Shown here: positions 8,109 to 15,251 of the stretch, piece after piece | How positions within the stretch are numbered: the first letter of the stretch is position 1 | Layout of the letters: each line of letters begins with the position of its first letter | Position numbers and translations under genes: made by a program | The notes under the pieces: model-generated | Seen by the model: only the letters and a program-made list of their open reading frames with translations | What the model was told of the DNA's origin: nothing | Databases searched by the model: none | Assembly: GCA_014799585.1 (NCBI GenBank) | Contig: JAAVHU010000005.1 | Span: forward strand, 1-16,757 | Direction of reading: 5' to 3' | Source: Clostridiales bacterium | GTDB taxonomy: Bacteria; Bacillota; Clostridia; Oscillospirales; Acutalibacteraceae | DNA: 16,757 nucleotides

Positions 8109-8637
8109 TCCCTTGCAACCGATACTTATATAATTACTATCGGTAATTTCATATGTTTCTTTCGGTTCACTTTCGTTAACAACATTACCTTCTTCCGAAA
8201 TGTGCGAATATTCCTCGTAAGTTGTATATTCCTTTTTCTTGGTATCAATATCTAAATAAAGATTGATAGTCTGAACATCCCACCAATTCCATTGCATTGC
8301 TCTGAAATCAAAATGATAATCACATATTTCCGTGCTTATTAGGTATTCTCCATATTCTCCTGCTTTTACCGAAAGTTCAACGCAATTATCTTTATCCTTT
8401 ATCAAAACAGTATTTTCAGAAAAACTATCACTTGTTACATCAGATTTGATTTTATCTGATTTAATAAGTTCTCCGTCTATCATAGCAGTAAGATTTATTG
8501 TTATTCTGTCATCCTTATAATATCTGTAATGCATATAGCTAAATAAATCATTTTCATATAAAAAAAACACAGAACAAGATACAAAAAATTAAAAACACTC
8601 CTGTAATAGATATAATTACTTTTTTACGCTTACTCAT
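8106..8637 (-). pseudogene. Small hypothetical membrane/secreted protein, interrupted by a frameshift at a T8 run
   Basis: The natural start is the ATG at 8637, preceded by AGGGGG. It gives a basic start (MSKRKK), then a hydrophobic segment (VIISITGVFLIFCILFCVFF), but this frame stops at TGA 8556-8554 after 27 codons. The long frame that ends at 8106 is open through the same place and has no Shine-Dalgarno of its own; its first possible start is a GTG at 8570. On the coding strand the frames meet in a run of eight T (8567-8560). Removing one T joins them into 176 residues: a signal peptide or membrane anchor plus about 150 polar, acidic residues outside. No family is recognised. It could be a recent pseudogene, a sequencing error, or a gene expressed by slippage on the T run. 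Confidence 0.6.
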
Positions 8638-8639
8638 AA

Positions 8640-8676
8640 AAACGCCCCCTGTTGATTACATTGTATCAACAGAGGG
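8640..8676 (-). terminator. Stem-loop between thrS and the small hypothetical gene, probable thrS terminator
   Basis: CTGTTGAT (8649-8656) pairs with ATCAACAG (8665-8672). After a one-base bulge, CCC (8646-8648) pairs with GGG (8674-8676), with an 8-base loop. On the - strand the stem is followed by CGTTTTT directly before the ATG at 8637. The distal arm contains the AGGGGG Shine-Dalgarno of that gene. A second, smaller hairpin, TTCCAC / GTGGAA, lies at 8708-8724, nearer the thrS stop, but it lacks a T run. Confidence 0.5.
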
Positions 8677-8688
8677 ATTTTATTTCAA
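8660..8688 (-). promoter_or_regulatory. Possible promoter of the small hypothetical gene, embedded in a hairpin
   Basis: On the - strand, TTGAAA (8688-8683), a 17-base spacer and TACAAT (8665-8660). The start point would fall near 8653, leaving a leader of under 20 bases. The -10 element lies in the loop region of the inverted repeat at 8646-8676. Confidence 0.5.
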
Positions 8689-8730
8689 TGTATTTGTAAT
8701 AGAATTGTTCCACGGATAGTGGAATTCATA

Positions 8731-10671
8731 TTAAAGTGCTTTTGTTTCGATTTCCTTTGTAATATCTGCAATGAAATCTTCAACGCTCATTGCACCCTTT
8801 TCGCCGTCTTTTCTTGAACGGACTGAAACGGTATTATTTTCGATATCCTTATCGCCCACAATAACCATATATGGCACTTTTTCAAGCTGCGCTGAACGGA
8901 TTTTGAAGCCGATTTTTTCGCTTCTGTCATCCACCTCAACACGAATGCCTGCTGCTTCAAACTGCTTTTTGATTTCATAAATTCTATCAAGATGTCTATC
9001 AGCAATAGGAAGCATCTTAACCTGAACAGGTGCAAGCCATGTTGGGAAAGCACCTGCATATTTTTCAATAAGAAGCGCAAGTGTTCTTTCATAACAGCCG
9101 ATTGATGTTCTGTGAATAATATACGGATTTTTCTTAACACCGTCACGATCTACATATTCCATACCGAATTTTTCAGCAAGCATCTGATCTATCTGAATGG
9201 TAATCAGTGTATCTTCCTTACCGAAAACATTCTTAATCTGAATATCAAGCTTAGGACCATAGAATGCAGCTTCACCGATACCGATTTTATATTCAATGCC
9301 AAGATCATCAAGAATTTTCTTCATAGCATCCTGTGCTTCATTCCACTGCTCTTCCGTGCCGATATACTTATCTCTATTATCAGGATCCCACTGGCTGAAA
9401 CGGAAAGATACATCCTCATAAAGACCAACAGTTTTAAGCATATATTCGCAAAGCTCAAGACAGCCTCTGAACTCATCCTCAAGCTGTTCCGGAGTACACA
9501 TCAAGTGACCTTCAGAAATTGTAAACTGACGAACACGGATAAGACCGTGCATTTCACCGCTTGCTTCATTTCTGAAAAGCGTTGATGTTTCGTCGTATCT
9601 TAACGGAAGATCTCTGTATGAACGAGGTTTATTAAGATAAGCCTGATACTGGAACGGGCAGGTCATAGGACGGAGAGCGAAAACCTCTTTATCCTTTTCC
9701 TCATCACCTAAAACGAACATTCCCTCTTTATAATGATCCCAGTGTCCTGAAATTTTATAAAGATCTGATTTTGCCATAAACGGTGTTTTCGTTAACTGCC
9801 AGCCACGTTTTGCTTCTTCATCTTCAACCCATCTCTGCAAGAGCTGAACGATTTTTGCACCCTTTGGAAGAAGAATAGGCAATCCCTGACCGATACTATC
9901 AACCGTTGTAAACAATTCAAGCTCTCTTCCGAGCTTGTTATGATCTCTCTTCTTAGCTTCTTCAACTGCTTCAAGATGTGCTTCAAGCATAGATGCCTTT
10001 GGAAAAGCAGTTCCGTAAACACGGCAAAGCATTTTGTTTTTAGCATCACCACGCCAATAAGCACCTGTTGTTTGTGTTAACTTGAATGCTTTAACAGGAG
10101 ATACATTCATAAGATGAGGGCCTGCACAAAGCTCTGTAAACTCGCCCTGCTTATAAAAGCTGATTGGCTCGCCTTTTTCAGCATGCTCATTGATAAGTTC
10201 AACCTTGTAAGGCTCGTTCTTTTCCTGCATAAGTGCAATTGCTTCATTTGGGGAAAGCTCAAACTTTTCAAGCTCTAATCCCTCTTTAACGATTTTTTTC
10301 ATTTCAGCTTCAAGCTTTGTAAGGTCATCAGGGCCAAACGGCTTATCGCCGCAGTCAAAATCATAATAAAATCCATTTTCAATAGCAGGGCCAATTGTTA
10401 ATTTAACATCAGGATAAAGCCTTTTAACAGCCTGAGCCATAATATGAGAAGCAGTATGATTAAAAGTACGTTTACCATCCTCATCATCAAAGGTTAAAAT
10501 TTCAAGTGTGCAGTCTTCATCAACAACAGTTCTTAAATCGCGAACCTCGCCATTTATTCTGCAGGAGCAGGCATTTCTGAACAAGCCCATTGAAATTTCC
10601 TTTGCAATATCTGCAACAGAAATTCCATTTTCAAATTCACGGATTTCTCCGCCTTTTAATGTTACTTTCAT
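8731..10671 (-). CDS. thrS: Threonyl-tRNA synthetase
   Basis: 646 residues, normal length. An N-terminal TGS domain (1-62) is followed by the editing domain with HxxxH (His72, His76 in NHTASHIMAQ) and CAGPH (Cys182, His186). The class II catalytic core has zinc-ligand positions Cys338 (MTCP), His389 (SEGHLMC) and His520 (IIHRTS), matching the known Cys/His/His set. A C-terminal anticodon-binding domain starts near 548 (APVQVKMLPI). It charges tRNA-Thr in the cytoplasm. The core is a variant type: MTCPFQYQAY replaces the common NCPGH-type block, DTLITIQIDQ replaces WQCGTIQLDF, and motif 3 reads IGCYERTLALLIE. AAGGAGG lies 5 bases before the ATG. Expression is controlled by the T-box leader upstream. 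Confidence 0.97.
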   Translation of the reverse strand: MKVTLKGGEIREFENGISVADIAKEISMGLFRNACSCRINGEVRDLRTVVDEDCTLEILTFDDEDGKRTFNHTASHIMAQAVKRLYPDVKLTIGPAIENGFYYDFDCGDKPFGPDDLTKLEAEMKKIVKEGLELEKFELSPNEAIALMQEKNEPYKVELINEHAEKGEPISFYKQGEFTELCAGPHLMNVSPVKAFKLTQTTGAYWRGDAKNKMLCRVYGTAFPKASMLEAHLEAVEEAKKRDHNKLGRELELFTTVDSIGQGLPILLPKGAKIVQLLQRWVEDEEAKRGWQLTKTPFMAKSDLYKISGHWDHYKEGMFVLGDEEKDKEVFALRPMTCPFQYQAYLNKPRSYRDLPLRYDETSTLFRNEASGEMHGLIRVRQFTISEGHLMCTPEQLEDEFRGCLELCEYMLKTVGLYEDVSFRFSQWDPDNRDKYIGTEEQWNEAQDAMKKILDDLGIEYKIGIGEAAFYGPKLDIQIKNVFGKEDTLITIQIDQMLAEKFGMEYVDRDGVKKNPYIIHRTSIGCYERTLALLIEKYAGAFPTWLAPVQVKMLPIADRHLDRIYEIKKQFEAAGIRVEVDDRSEKIGFKIRSAQLEKVPYMVIVGDKDIENNTVSVRSRKDGEKGAMSVEDFIADITKEIETKAL

Positions 10672-10682
10672 AATTTCCTCCT

Positions 10683-10912
10683 TAAAAACAAAAAATCACC
10701 CTGTAAAAAATACAGGGTGAAAAATAAATTCCACGGTTCCACCTGAATTGCACATTACTGTACCACTCAAAGCCCTTAACGCAGGCATACGGCCGGTATT
10801 GGCGGCTCTCGGAGATGGTGGCTTACGGCTTTTTATGTGCTTATTTCAGCAAAGAAAGCACTCTCTGGAATAAAAAGTTTTCGCAGTCTTGTTCTCGTCA
10901 CAGATTTAATAT
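10683..10912 (-). promoter_or_regulatory. T-box riboswitch leader of thrS (tRNA-Thr sensing)
   Basis: The - strand leader contains the T-box core AGGTGGAACCGTGG (10744-10731), which pairs with the NCCA end of uncharged tRNA. A strong terminator follows, with 10-bp arms 10720-10711 and 10705-10696 (TACAGGGTGA on the + strand and its complement) and the T run 10695-10683. The T-box CAGGTG can pair with the first terminator arm CACCCTG to form the antiterminator. Upstream is a long Stem I region with AGAGAGTGC...AAGCAC as the distal stem. The most likely specifier is ACC (10819-10817), followed by a purine and fitting threonine. Family knowledge predicts read-through into thrS when tRNA-Thr is uncharged. 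The specifier call is from motif position only, without a computed fold. Confidence 0.92.
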
Positions 10913-10918
10913 ACCATA

Positions 10919-10946
10919 ATTATATCACTATTATTTCAAATGTCAA
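10919..10946 (-). promoter_or_regulatory. Promoter of the thrS T-box transcript
   Basis: A perfect TTGACA (10946-10941), a 16-base spacer and a perfect TATAAT (10924-10919) on the - strand. The predicted start is near 10912, about 240 bases before the thrS ATG. Confidence 0.85.
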
Positions 10947-11000
10947 TCCAAAATATACAGCTAAATATACTACTATATATACTATATTATTTATAAAAAC

Positions 11001-11029
11001 TTGACAGATACAAGATATAGGTGTATTAT
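11001..11029 (+). promoter_or_regulatory. Promoter of rny, divergent from thrS
   Basis: A perfect TTGACA (11001-11006), a 17-base spacer and TATTAT (11024-11029). The predicted start is near 11036, giving an untranslated leader of about 147 bases. In that leader I see a repeated AGTTCTA (near 11038 and 11056) and a weak CTTTTC / GAAAAG pairing, but no known riboswitch. Together with the T-box region, the gap 10672-11182 is explained by regulation, apart from an AT-rich core around 10950-10995 with repeated AAATATAC units. Confidence 0.8.
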
Positions 11030-11182
11030 ATTTTAGAAGTTCTATATATTTTAAAGTTCTACATAAAGAATTAAAGACTTCACAAAGATAATTTGCATTT
11101 AAACTGTACCTTTTCTGATGATTATCAATTAGGCAATGAAAAGCCAAAAAGAATTTTATACAGAAGGAGGTGCTATTGATTT

Positions 11183-12736
11183 ATGGAAATTCCAGTTGTT
11201 ATAGGTATTGCTGCTGCCGTTGCAGTTGTTTTTGCTGTTTTGGGCTTTTTTATCGGCTCATTTGTAAGAATGAAAACAAGCGAAAAAGAAATTGGTTCTG
11301 CATCGCAGGAAGCAACAAGAATTATTAATAACGCATTAACAGAAGCAGAGGCTGCAAAAAAAGCAAGCCTTGTTGAAGCTAAAGACGAAATTCACAAACT
11401 TCGTTCAGACGCAGACAGAGAAATCCGCGAAAGAAGAAGCGAAGTTCAAAGGCAGGAAACCCGCCTTACACAAAGAGAAGAATACCTTGATAAAAAGGCT
11501 GATTCTCTTGAAACAAAAAGTGAAAACTTAAGCCAGAAGCTTAGAGAAGCGGAAGAAAATTTACAGGAAATCGATAGCATCAAGAAAAGCCAGTTTGATA
11601 TGCTTGAGCGTATCTCAGGTCTTACACAGGAGCAGGCAAAAGCCCAGCTTTTAAGCACACTTGAAGAAGAGCTTGATACTGAAAAGAGCAGGCGCATTCT
11701 TGAACACGAGCAAATGATCAGAGATCAGAGTGACGTAATCGCAAGAGAAATTATAGGCACAGCCATTCAGCGTTGTGCAGCAGACCACACAGCCGAAACA
11801 ACTGTTTCTGTTGTTGCTCTTCCTAACGATGAAATGAAAGGAAGAATTATCGGACGAGAGGGCAGAAACATCCGCTCACTCGAAACAATTACAGGTGTTG
11901 AACTCATTATTGATGACACACCGGAAGCAATCACAATCAGTTCATTTGACCCTGTCAGACGTGAAATTGCAAGACTTACTCTTGAAAGACTTATTCAGGA
12001 CGGACGTATTCATCCAACCCGTATTGAAGAAATGTTTGATAAATCAACAAGAGAAGTTAACGCAATCATTAAGCAGGAGGGCGAAAAAGCCGTTCTTGCT
12101 GCAAACTGCGGTTCTGTTCATCCTGAGCTTATCAAGCTTCTTGGTAGATTAAAATACCGCACCTCTTACGGACAGAGCGTTCTTAAGCACAGCCTTGAGG
12201 TTAGCTACATTGCAGGTCTTATGGCTGCTGAAATCGGAGCAGACGAAAAGCAGGCTCGCAGAGCAGGTCTTCTTCACGATATCGGTAAAGCACTTGATCA
12301 GGAAATGGAAGGCTCACATATTGCACTTGGTGTGGAATATGCACGCAAGTACAAGGAAAATGAGCAGATTATTCACGCTATCGCAGCCCACCACGGTGAA
12401 ATCGAATGCAAAACAGTTGTTGCTTGCCTTGTTCAGGCAGCCGATGCTGTTTCTGCTGCAAGACCCGGTGCAAGACGTGAAAATATAGAAAACTATATTA
12501 AACGTTTACAGCAGCTTGAAGAAATTTCAACAAGTTTTGACGGCGTTGAAAGAGCATATGCAATTCAGGCAGGTCGTGAAGTTCGTGTTATGGTTAAACC
12601 TGATGCGGTAAGCGATGAAAAAATGCCTTATATCGCTCACGAAATTGCGAAGAAAATTGAATCTGAAATGGAATATCCGGGTCAGATTAAGGTTAATATC
12701 ATTCGTGAATCAAGAGCATATGATGTTGCAAAATAA
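11183..12736 (+). CDS. rny: Ribonuclease Y
   Basis: 517 residues, the usual length. The N-terminal membrane helix is at about 4-27, followed by a long charged coiled coil at about 35-190 (rich in E, K, R and Q, including [20 protein letters not shown]). The KH RNA-binding domain has its GxxG loop near 219-226 ([10 protein letters not shown]), and the HD domain has LLHDIGKA near 361 and AIAAHHGE further on. It is the membrane-bound endoribonuclease that starts mRNA decay in many Firmicutes. AAGGAGG lies upstream with 12 bases between its last G and the ATG, somewhat long; a stop codon (TGA, 11177-11179) just upstream in frame excludes an earlier start. It has its own promoter and terminator. 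Confidence 0.97.
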   Translation: MEIPVVIGIAAAVAVVFAVLGFFIGSFVRMKTSEKEIGSASQEATRIINNALTEAEAAKKASLVEAKDEIHKLRSDADREIRERRSEVQRQETRLTQREEYLDKKADSLETKSENLSQKLREAEENLQEIDSIKKSQFDMLERISGLTQEQAKAQLLSTLEEELDTEKSRRILEHEQMIRDQSDVIAREIIGTAIQRCAADHTAETTVSVVALPNDEMKGRIIGREGRNIRSLETITGVELIIDDTPEAITISSFDPVRREIARLTLERLIQDGRIHPTRIEEMFDKSTREVNAIIKQEGEKAVLAANCGSVHPELIKLLGRLKYRTSYGQSVLKHSLEVSYIAGLMAAEIGADEKQARRAGLLHDIGKALDQEMEGSHIALGVEYARKYKENEQIIHAIAAHHGEIECKTVVACLVQAADAVSAARPGARRENIENYIKRLQQLEEISTSFDGVERAYAIQAGREVRVMVKPDAVSDEKMPYIAHEIAKKIESEMEYPGQIKVNIIRESRAYDVAK

Positions 12737-12753
12737 GAACTAGCTAATAGTTA

Positions 12754-12784
12754 AAAGGTGGGCAATGCCCACCTTTAATTTTAT
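12754..12784 (+). terminator. Terminator after rny
   Basis: AAAGGTGGGC (12754-12763) and GCCCACCTTT (12767-12776) form a perfect 10-bp stem with a 3-base loop, followed by AATTTTAT. The Dabb gene begins 31 bases after its 3' arm, so that gene is read either by leakage or from a promoter I cannot identify. Confidence 0.85.
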
Positions 12785-12806
12785 AAGATGAAAGGATTTA
12801 ATTATT

Positions 12807-13097
12807 ATGATTAAACACATTGTTTGCTTTAAACTTAAAGACAACAGCGAGGATAAAAAACAGGAAGCCAAAAACGTGCTTCTTTCTATGGACGGCAAGG
12901 TAGACCTTATCAAAGCGATTGAGGTTGGAACAGATTTTCTTTCCTCAGCACGCTCATATGATATCATTCTTCAGGTTACACTTGAAAACAAGGAAGCTCT
13001 TGATTTGTATCAGAAGGACGAATATCATTGCGGTGAGGTTAAGCCATATATGCACAGCGTTATGGAAAGCTCAGTTGCAGTGGATTATGAATTATAA
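12807..13097 (+). CDS. Dabb (stress-responsive A/B barrel) domain protein
   Basis: A 96-residue protein made of a single ferredoxin-like Dabb domain. It has the opening typical of the family (MIKHIVCFKLKD), a central helix, and the end block HCGEVKPYMHSVM, where the family usually has H..v.pf. Such small proteins form dimers and occur in stress responses or as small-molecule binding or cyclase proteins. The precise role here is unknown. The Shine-Dalgarno AAAGGA is about 13 bases before the ATG, longer than ideal, so expression may be modest. It lies between the rny terminator and the hairpin-rich repeat element and appears to be transcribed alone or by read-through from rny. Confidence 0.85.
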   Translation: MIKHIVCFKLKDNSEDKKQEAKNVLLSMDGKVDLIKAIEVGTDFLSSARSYDIILQVTLENKEALDLYQKDEYHCGEVKPYMHSVMESSVAVDYEL

Positions 13098-13098
13098 C

Positions 13099-13196
13099 AA
13101 TCCCTCCACCGCAAGCGGTCCCCCTGCTACGCTACCCTTTTGTCAACTGCGTTGACATTTCCCCTGGCAGGGGAATCTTTCTTTAACAAGGGAGGC
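13099..13196. repeat. Mosaic element of four successive hairpins, probable dispersed intergenic repeat
   Basis: The element holds four stem-loops in under 100 bases. Stem 1: ACCGC / GCGGT (13108-13119). Stem 2: TGTCAAC / GTTGACA (13141-13157, 3-base loop). Stem 3: TTCCCCT / AGGGGAA (13159-13175, 3-base loop). Stem 4: TCTTTCTT / AAGGGAGG with G-T pairs (13176-13195, loop TAAC). It is richer in GC than its surroundings and non-coding. From memory it resembles short intergenic repeats common in gut Ruminococcaceae genomes, but only one copy is in the window, so this is unproven. Stem 3, followed by TCTTTCTTT, could act as the terminator of the Dabb gene. Confidence 0.6.
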
Positions 13197-13205
13197 ATAA
13201 AATAA

Positions 13206-13237
13206 AAGGCATCTCAGACGAGATGCCTTAATTTTTT
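13206..13237. terminator. Bidirectional terminator between the Dabb gene and ilvC
   Basis: AAGGCATCTC (13206-13215) and GAGATGCCTT (13220-13229) form a perfect 10-bp stem with loop AGAC. On the + strand it is followed by AATTTTTT, and on the - strand by TTTTATTTT. It lies 15 bases beyond the ilvC stop. Confidence 0.9.
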
Positions 13238-13251
13238 ATACTAATTTATAA

Positions 13252-14298
<1,047 letters not shown>

Positions 14299-14307
14299 TT
14301 ATTTCAA

Positions 14308-14325
14308 GCGGGTAATCATACAACT
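14308..14325 (-). promoter_or_regulatory. Candidate operator in the ilvC leader
   Basis: AGTTGTATGAT (14325-14315) is identical to the left part of the inverted repeat before the FadR-type regulator gene (15105-15115). Extended to 18 bases, 14 match. It lies about 17-27 bases after the predicted ilvC start point, a position where a bound protein would block transcription. The right half is degenerate, so the site is a proposal. Confidence 0.4.
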
Positions 14326-14348
14326 CGCCTGTATTTTTGTTAATTCTT

Positions 14349-14377
14349 ATTATATATTGCCTGTTGTCTAATGTCAA
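14349..14377 (-). promoter_or_regulatory. Promoter of ilvC
   Basis: A perfect TTGACA (14377-14372), a 17-base spacer and a perfect TATAAT (14354-14349). The predicted start is near 14342, giving a leader of about 65 bases. Such a strong core promoter suggests that control is by repression. Confidence 0.88.
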
Positions 14378-14395
14378 CATCAAATTAAAATTATT

Positions 14396-15052
14396 TTACA
14401 GGCATTCAATTGCGTGAATAATATGAAGTTTCATAGCCGTTCTTGCGCCCTCTGGATTTCTTTTTTTGATAAATTCCATAATCAGCCTGTCATCCTTAAG
14501 ATTATCCTCGCTGACATCCTGATCCTTGGTAAGCACCACAACGCCTTTTTTAATAGCATTGAAGATAATCGGCATAAACTGTTTTACAAACGAATTGTGC
14601 GTTGCATTTGCAATACTTTCGTGAAACTTCTGCTCTTCAAACGTTCTGTCTTCCCCGCTTAAAATCTTTTTTTCAATTTCTTCGCCATAATAGCAGATTG
14701 TTTCAATTTCTTCGTCTGTTGCCCTTTCTGCCGCTAAATAGGCGCATTCCGGCTCAAACATAAGGCGCATTTCAAACAAATCCTCAAGCCCTGATGCTAT
14801 ATCATTCAAATCACCCGAATTGATGATTGTTGTTGATGTAACAAAGGTTCCCTTTCCCCTTTTGATTTCAACCATTCCGTTTGTGGTTAACACCTTTATG
14901 GCTTCTCTTAAGGTTGAACGGCTTACACCAAGCTCACTTGCAAAATCATTTTCATTCGGAAGTTTATCACCAACTGAAAAACGATTTTCAATCTCTATCA
15001 TTTTTATAATACGCTGTGCAGTGCTGTCTGCAAGCATTGCCGAATTACTCAT
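14396..15052 (-). CDS. FadR-family (GntR superfamily) transcriptional regulator with FCD domain
   Basis: I use the ATG at 15052 (218 residues), because AGAGGTG lies 6 bases upstream. A possible TTG/CTG-type start at 15082 would add ten residues over the promoter -10 and the Shine-Dalgarno. Residues about 10-72 are a winged helix-turn-helix (KLPNENDFASELGVSRSTLR, then EIKRGKGTFVTS). The all-helical FCD ligand domain follows (EMRLMFEPECAYLAAERA, KFHESIANATHN, KLHIIHAIECL). FCD domains usually bind a metal and a carboxylic acid through Asp/His residues. Here the first acidic ligand is Glu (EQKFH), and the His normally found near DDRLIMEFI is not evident. It lies directly upstream of ilvC, has its own promoter and a likely operator, and probably regulates itself and ilvC. 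The ligand is unknown. Confidence 0.88.
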   Translation of the reverse strand: MSNSAMLADSTAQRIIKMIEIENRFSVGDKLPNENDFASELGVSRSTLREAIKVLTTNGMVEIKRGKGTFVTSTTIINSGDLNDIASGLEDLFEMRLMFEPECAYLAAERATDEEIETICYYGEEIEKKILSGEDRTFEEQKFHESIANATHNSFVKQFMPIIFNAIKKGVVVLTKDQDVSEDNLKDDRLIMEFIKKRNPEGARTAMKLHIIHAIECL

Positions 15053-15072
15053 AAGAACACCTCTTTTGAGAT

Positions 15073-15102
15073 ATAATAGCACAAGGATGTATAAAAAGTC
15101 AA
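15073..15102 (-). promoter_or_regulatory. Promoter of the FadR-type regulator gene
   Basis: TTGACT (15102-15097), an 18-base spacer and TATTAT (15078-15073) on the - strand, with the start point near 15066, close to the ATG at 15052. The leader is very short and holds only the Shine-Dalgarno. Confidence 0.72.
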
Positions 15103-15104
15103 CA

Positions 15105-15126
15105 AGTTGTATGATGTCCTACAACT
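15105..15126. promoter_or_regulatory. Inverted repeat, candidate operator of the FadR-type regulator
   Basis: AGTTGTA (15105-15111) and TACAACT (15120-15126) are perfect 7-bp arms around 8 bases. The site begins 2 bp upstream of the regulator's -35 element, and its left part recurs in the ilvC leader. GntR/FadR operators are often short inverted repeats of the GT...AC type, which this fits. It also lies between the regulator and the divergent DUF815 gene. Confidence 0.5.
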
Positions 15127-15251
15127 AAATTTTGCAAATGTTTCTAAAATATCAATCAAATATTCGTTATTTACTTGTAAAATATTATAAATAGTAGTAA
15201 TATAGCAATTAATAATAAATAATTTGATACATAATAAAGAAGTGAAAAACT

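Noticed and set aside
8708..8724. Small hairpin TTCCAC / GTGGAA just after thrS as the thrS terminator
   Set aside because: It has a 6-bp stem without a following T run; the stem at 8646-8676 is a better candidate.
9112..9585. A 157-codon open frame on the + strand inside thrS
   Set aside because: It is antisense to the catalytic core of ThrRS and has no start signals.
10920..11147. A 75-codon open frame on the - strand between thrS and rny
   Set aside because: It runs through both divergent promoters, has odd composition, no convincing Shine-Dalgarno and no family resemblance.
13099..13196. CRISPR array or small coding gene in the hairpin-rich gap
   Set aside because: The hairpins differ from each other, with no direct repeats or equal spacers and no supported open frame.
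15053..15082. Upstream start for the FadR-type regulator
   Set aside because: The extra residues overlap the promoter -10 and the Shine-Dalgarno and do not match the usual N terminus of the family.
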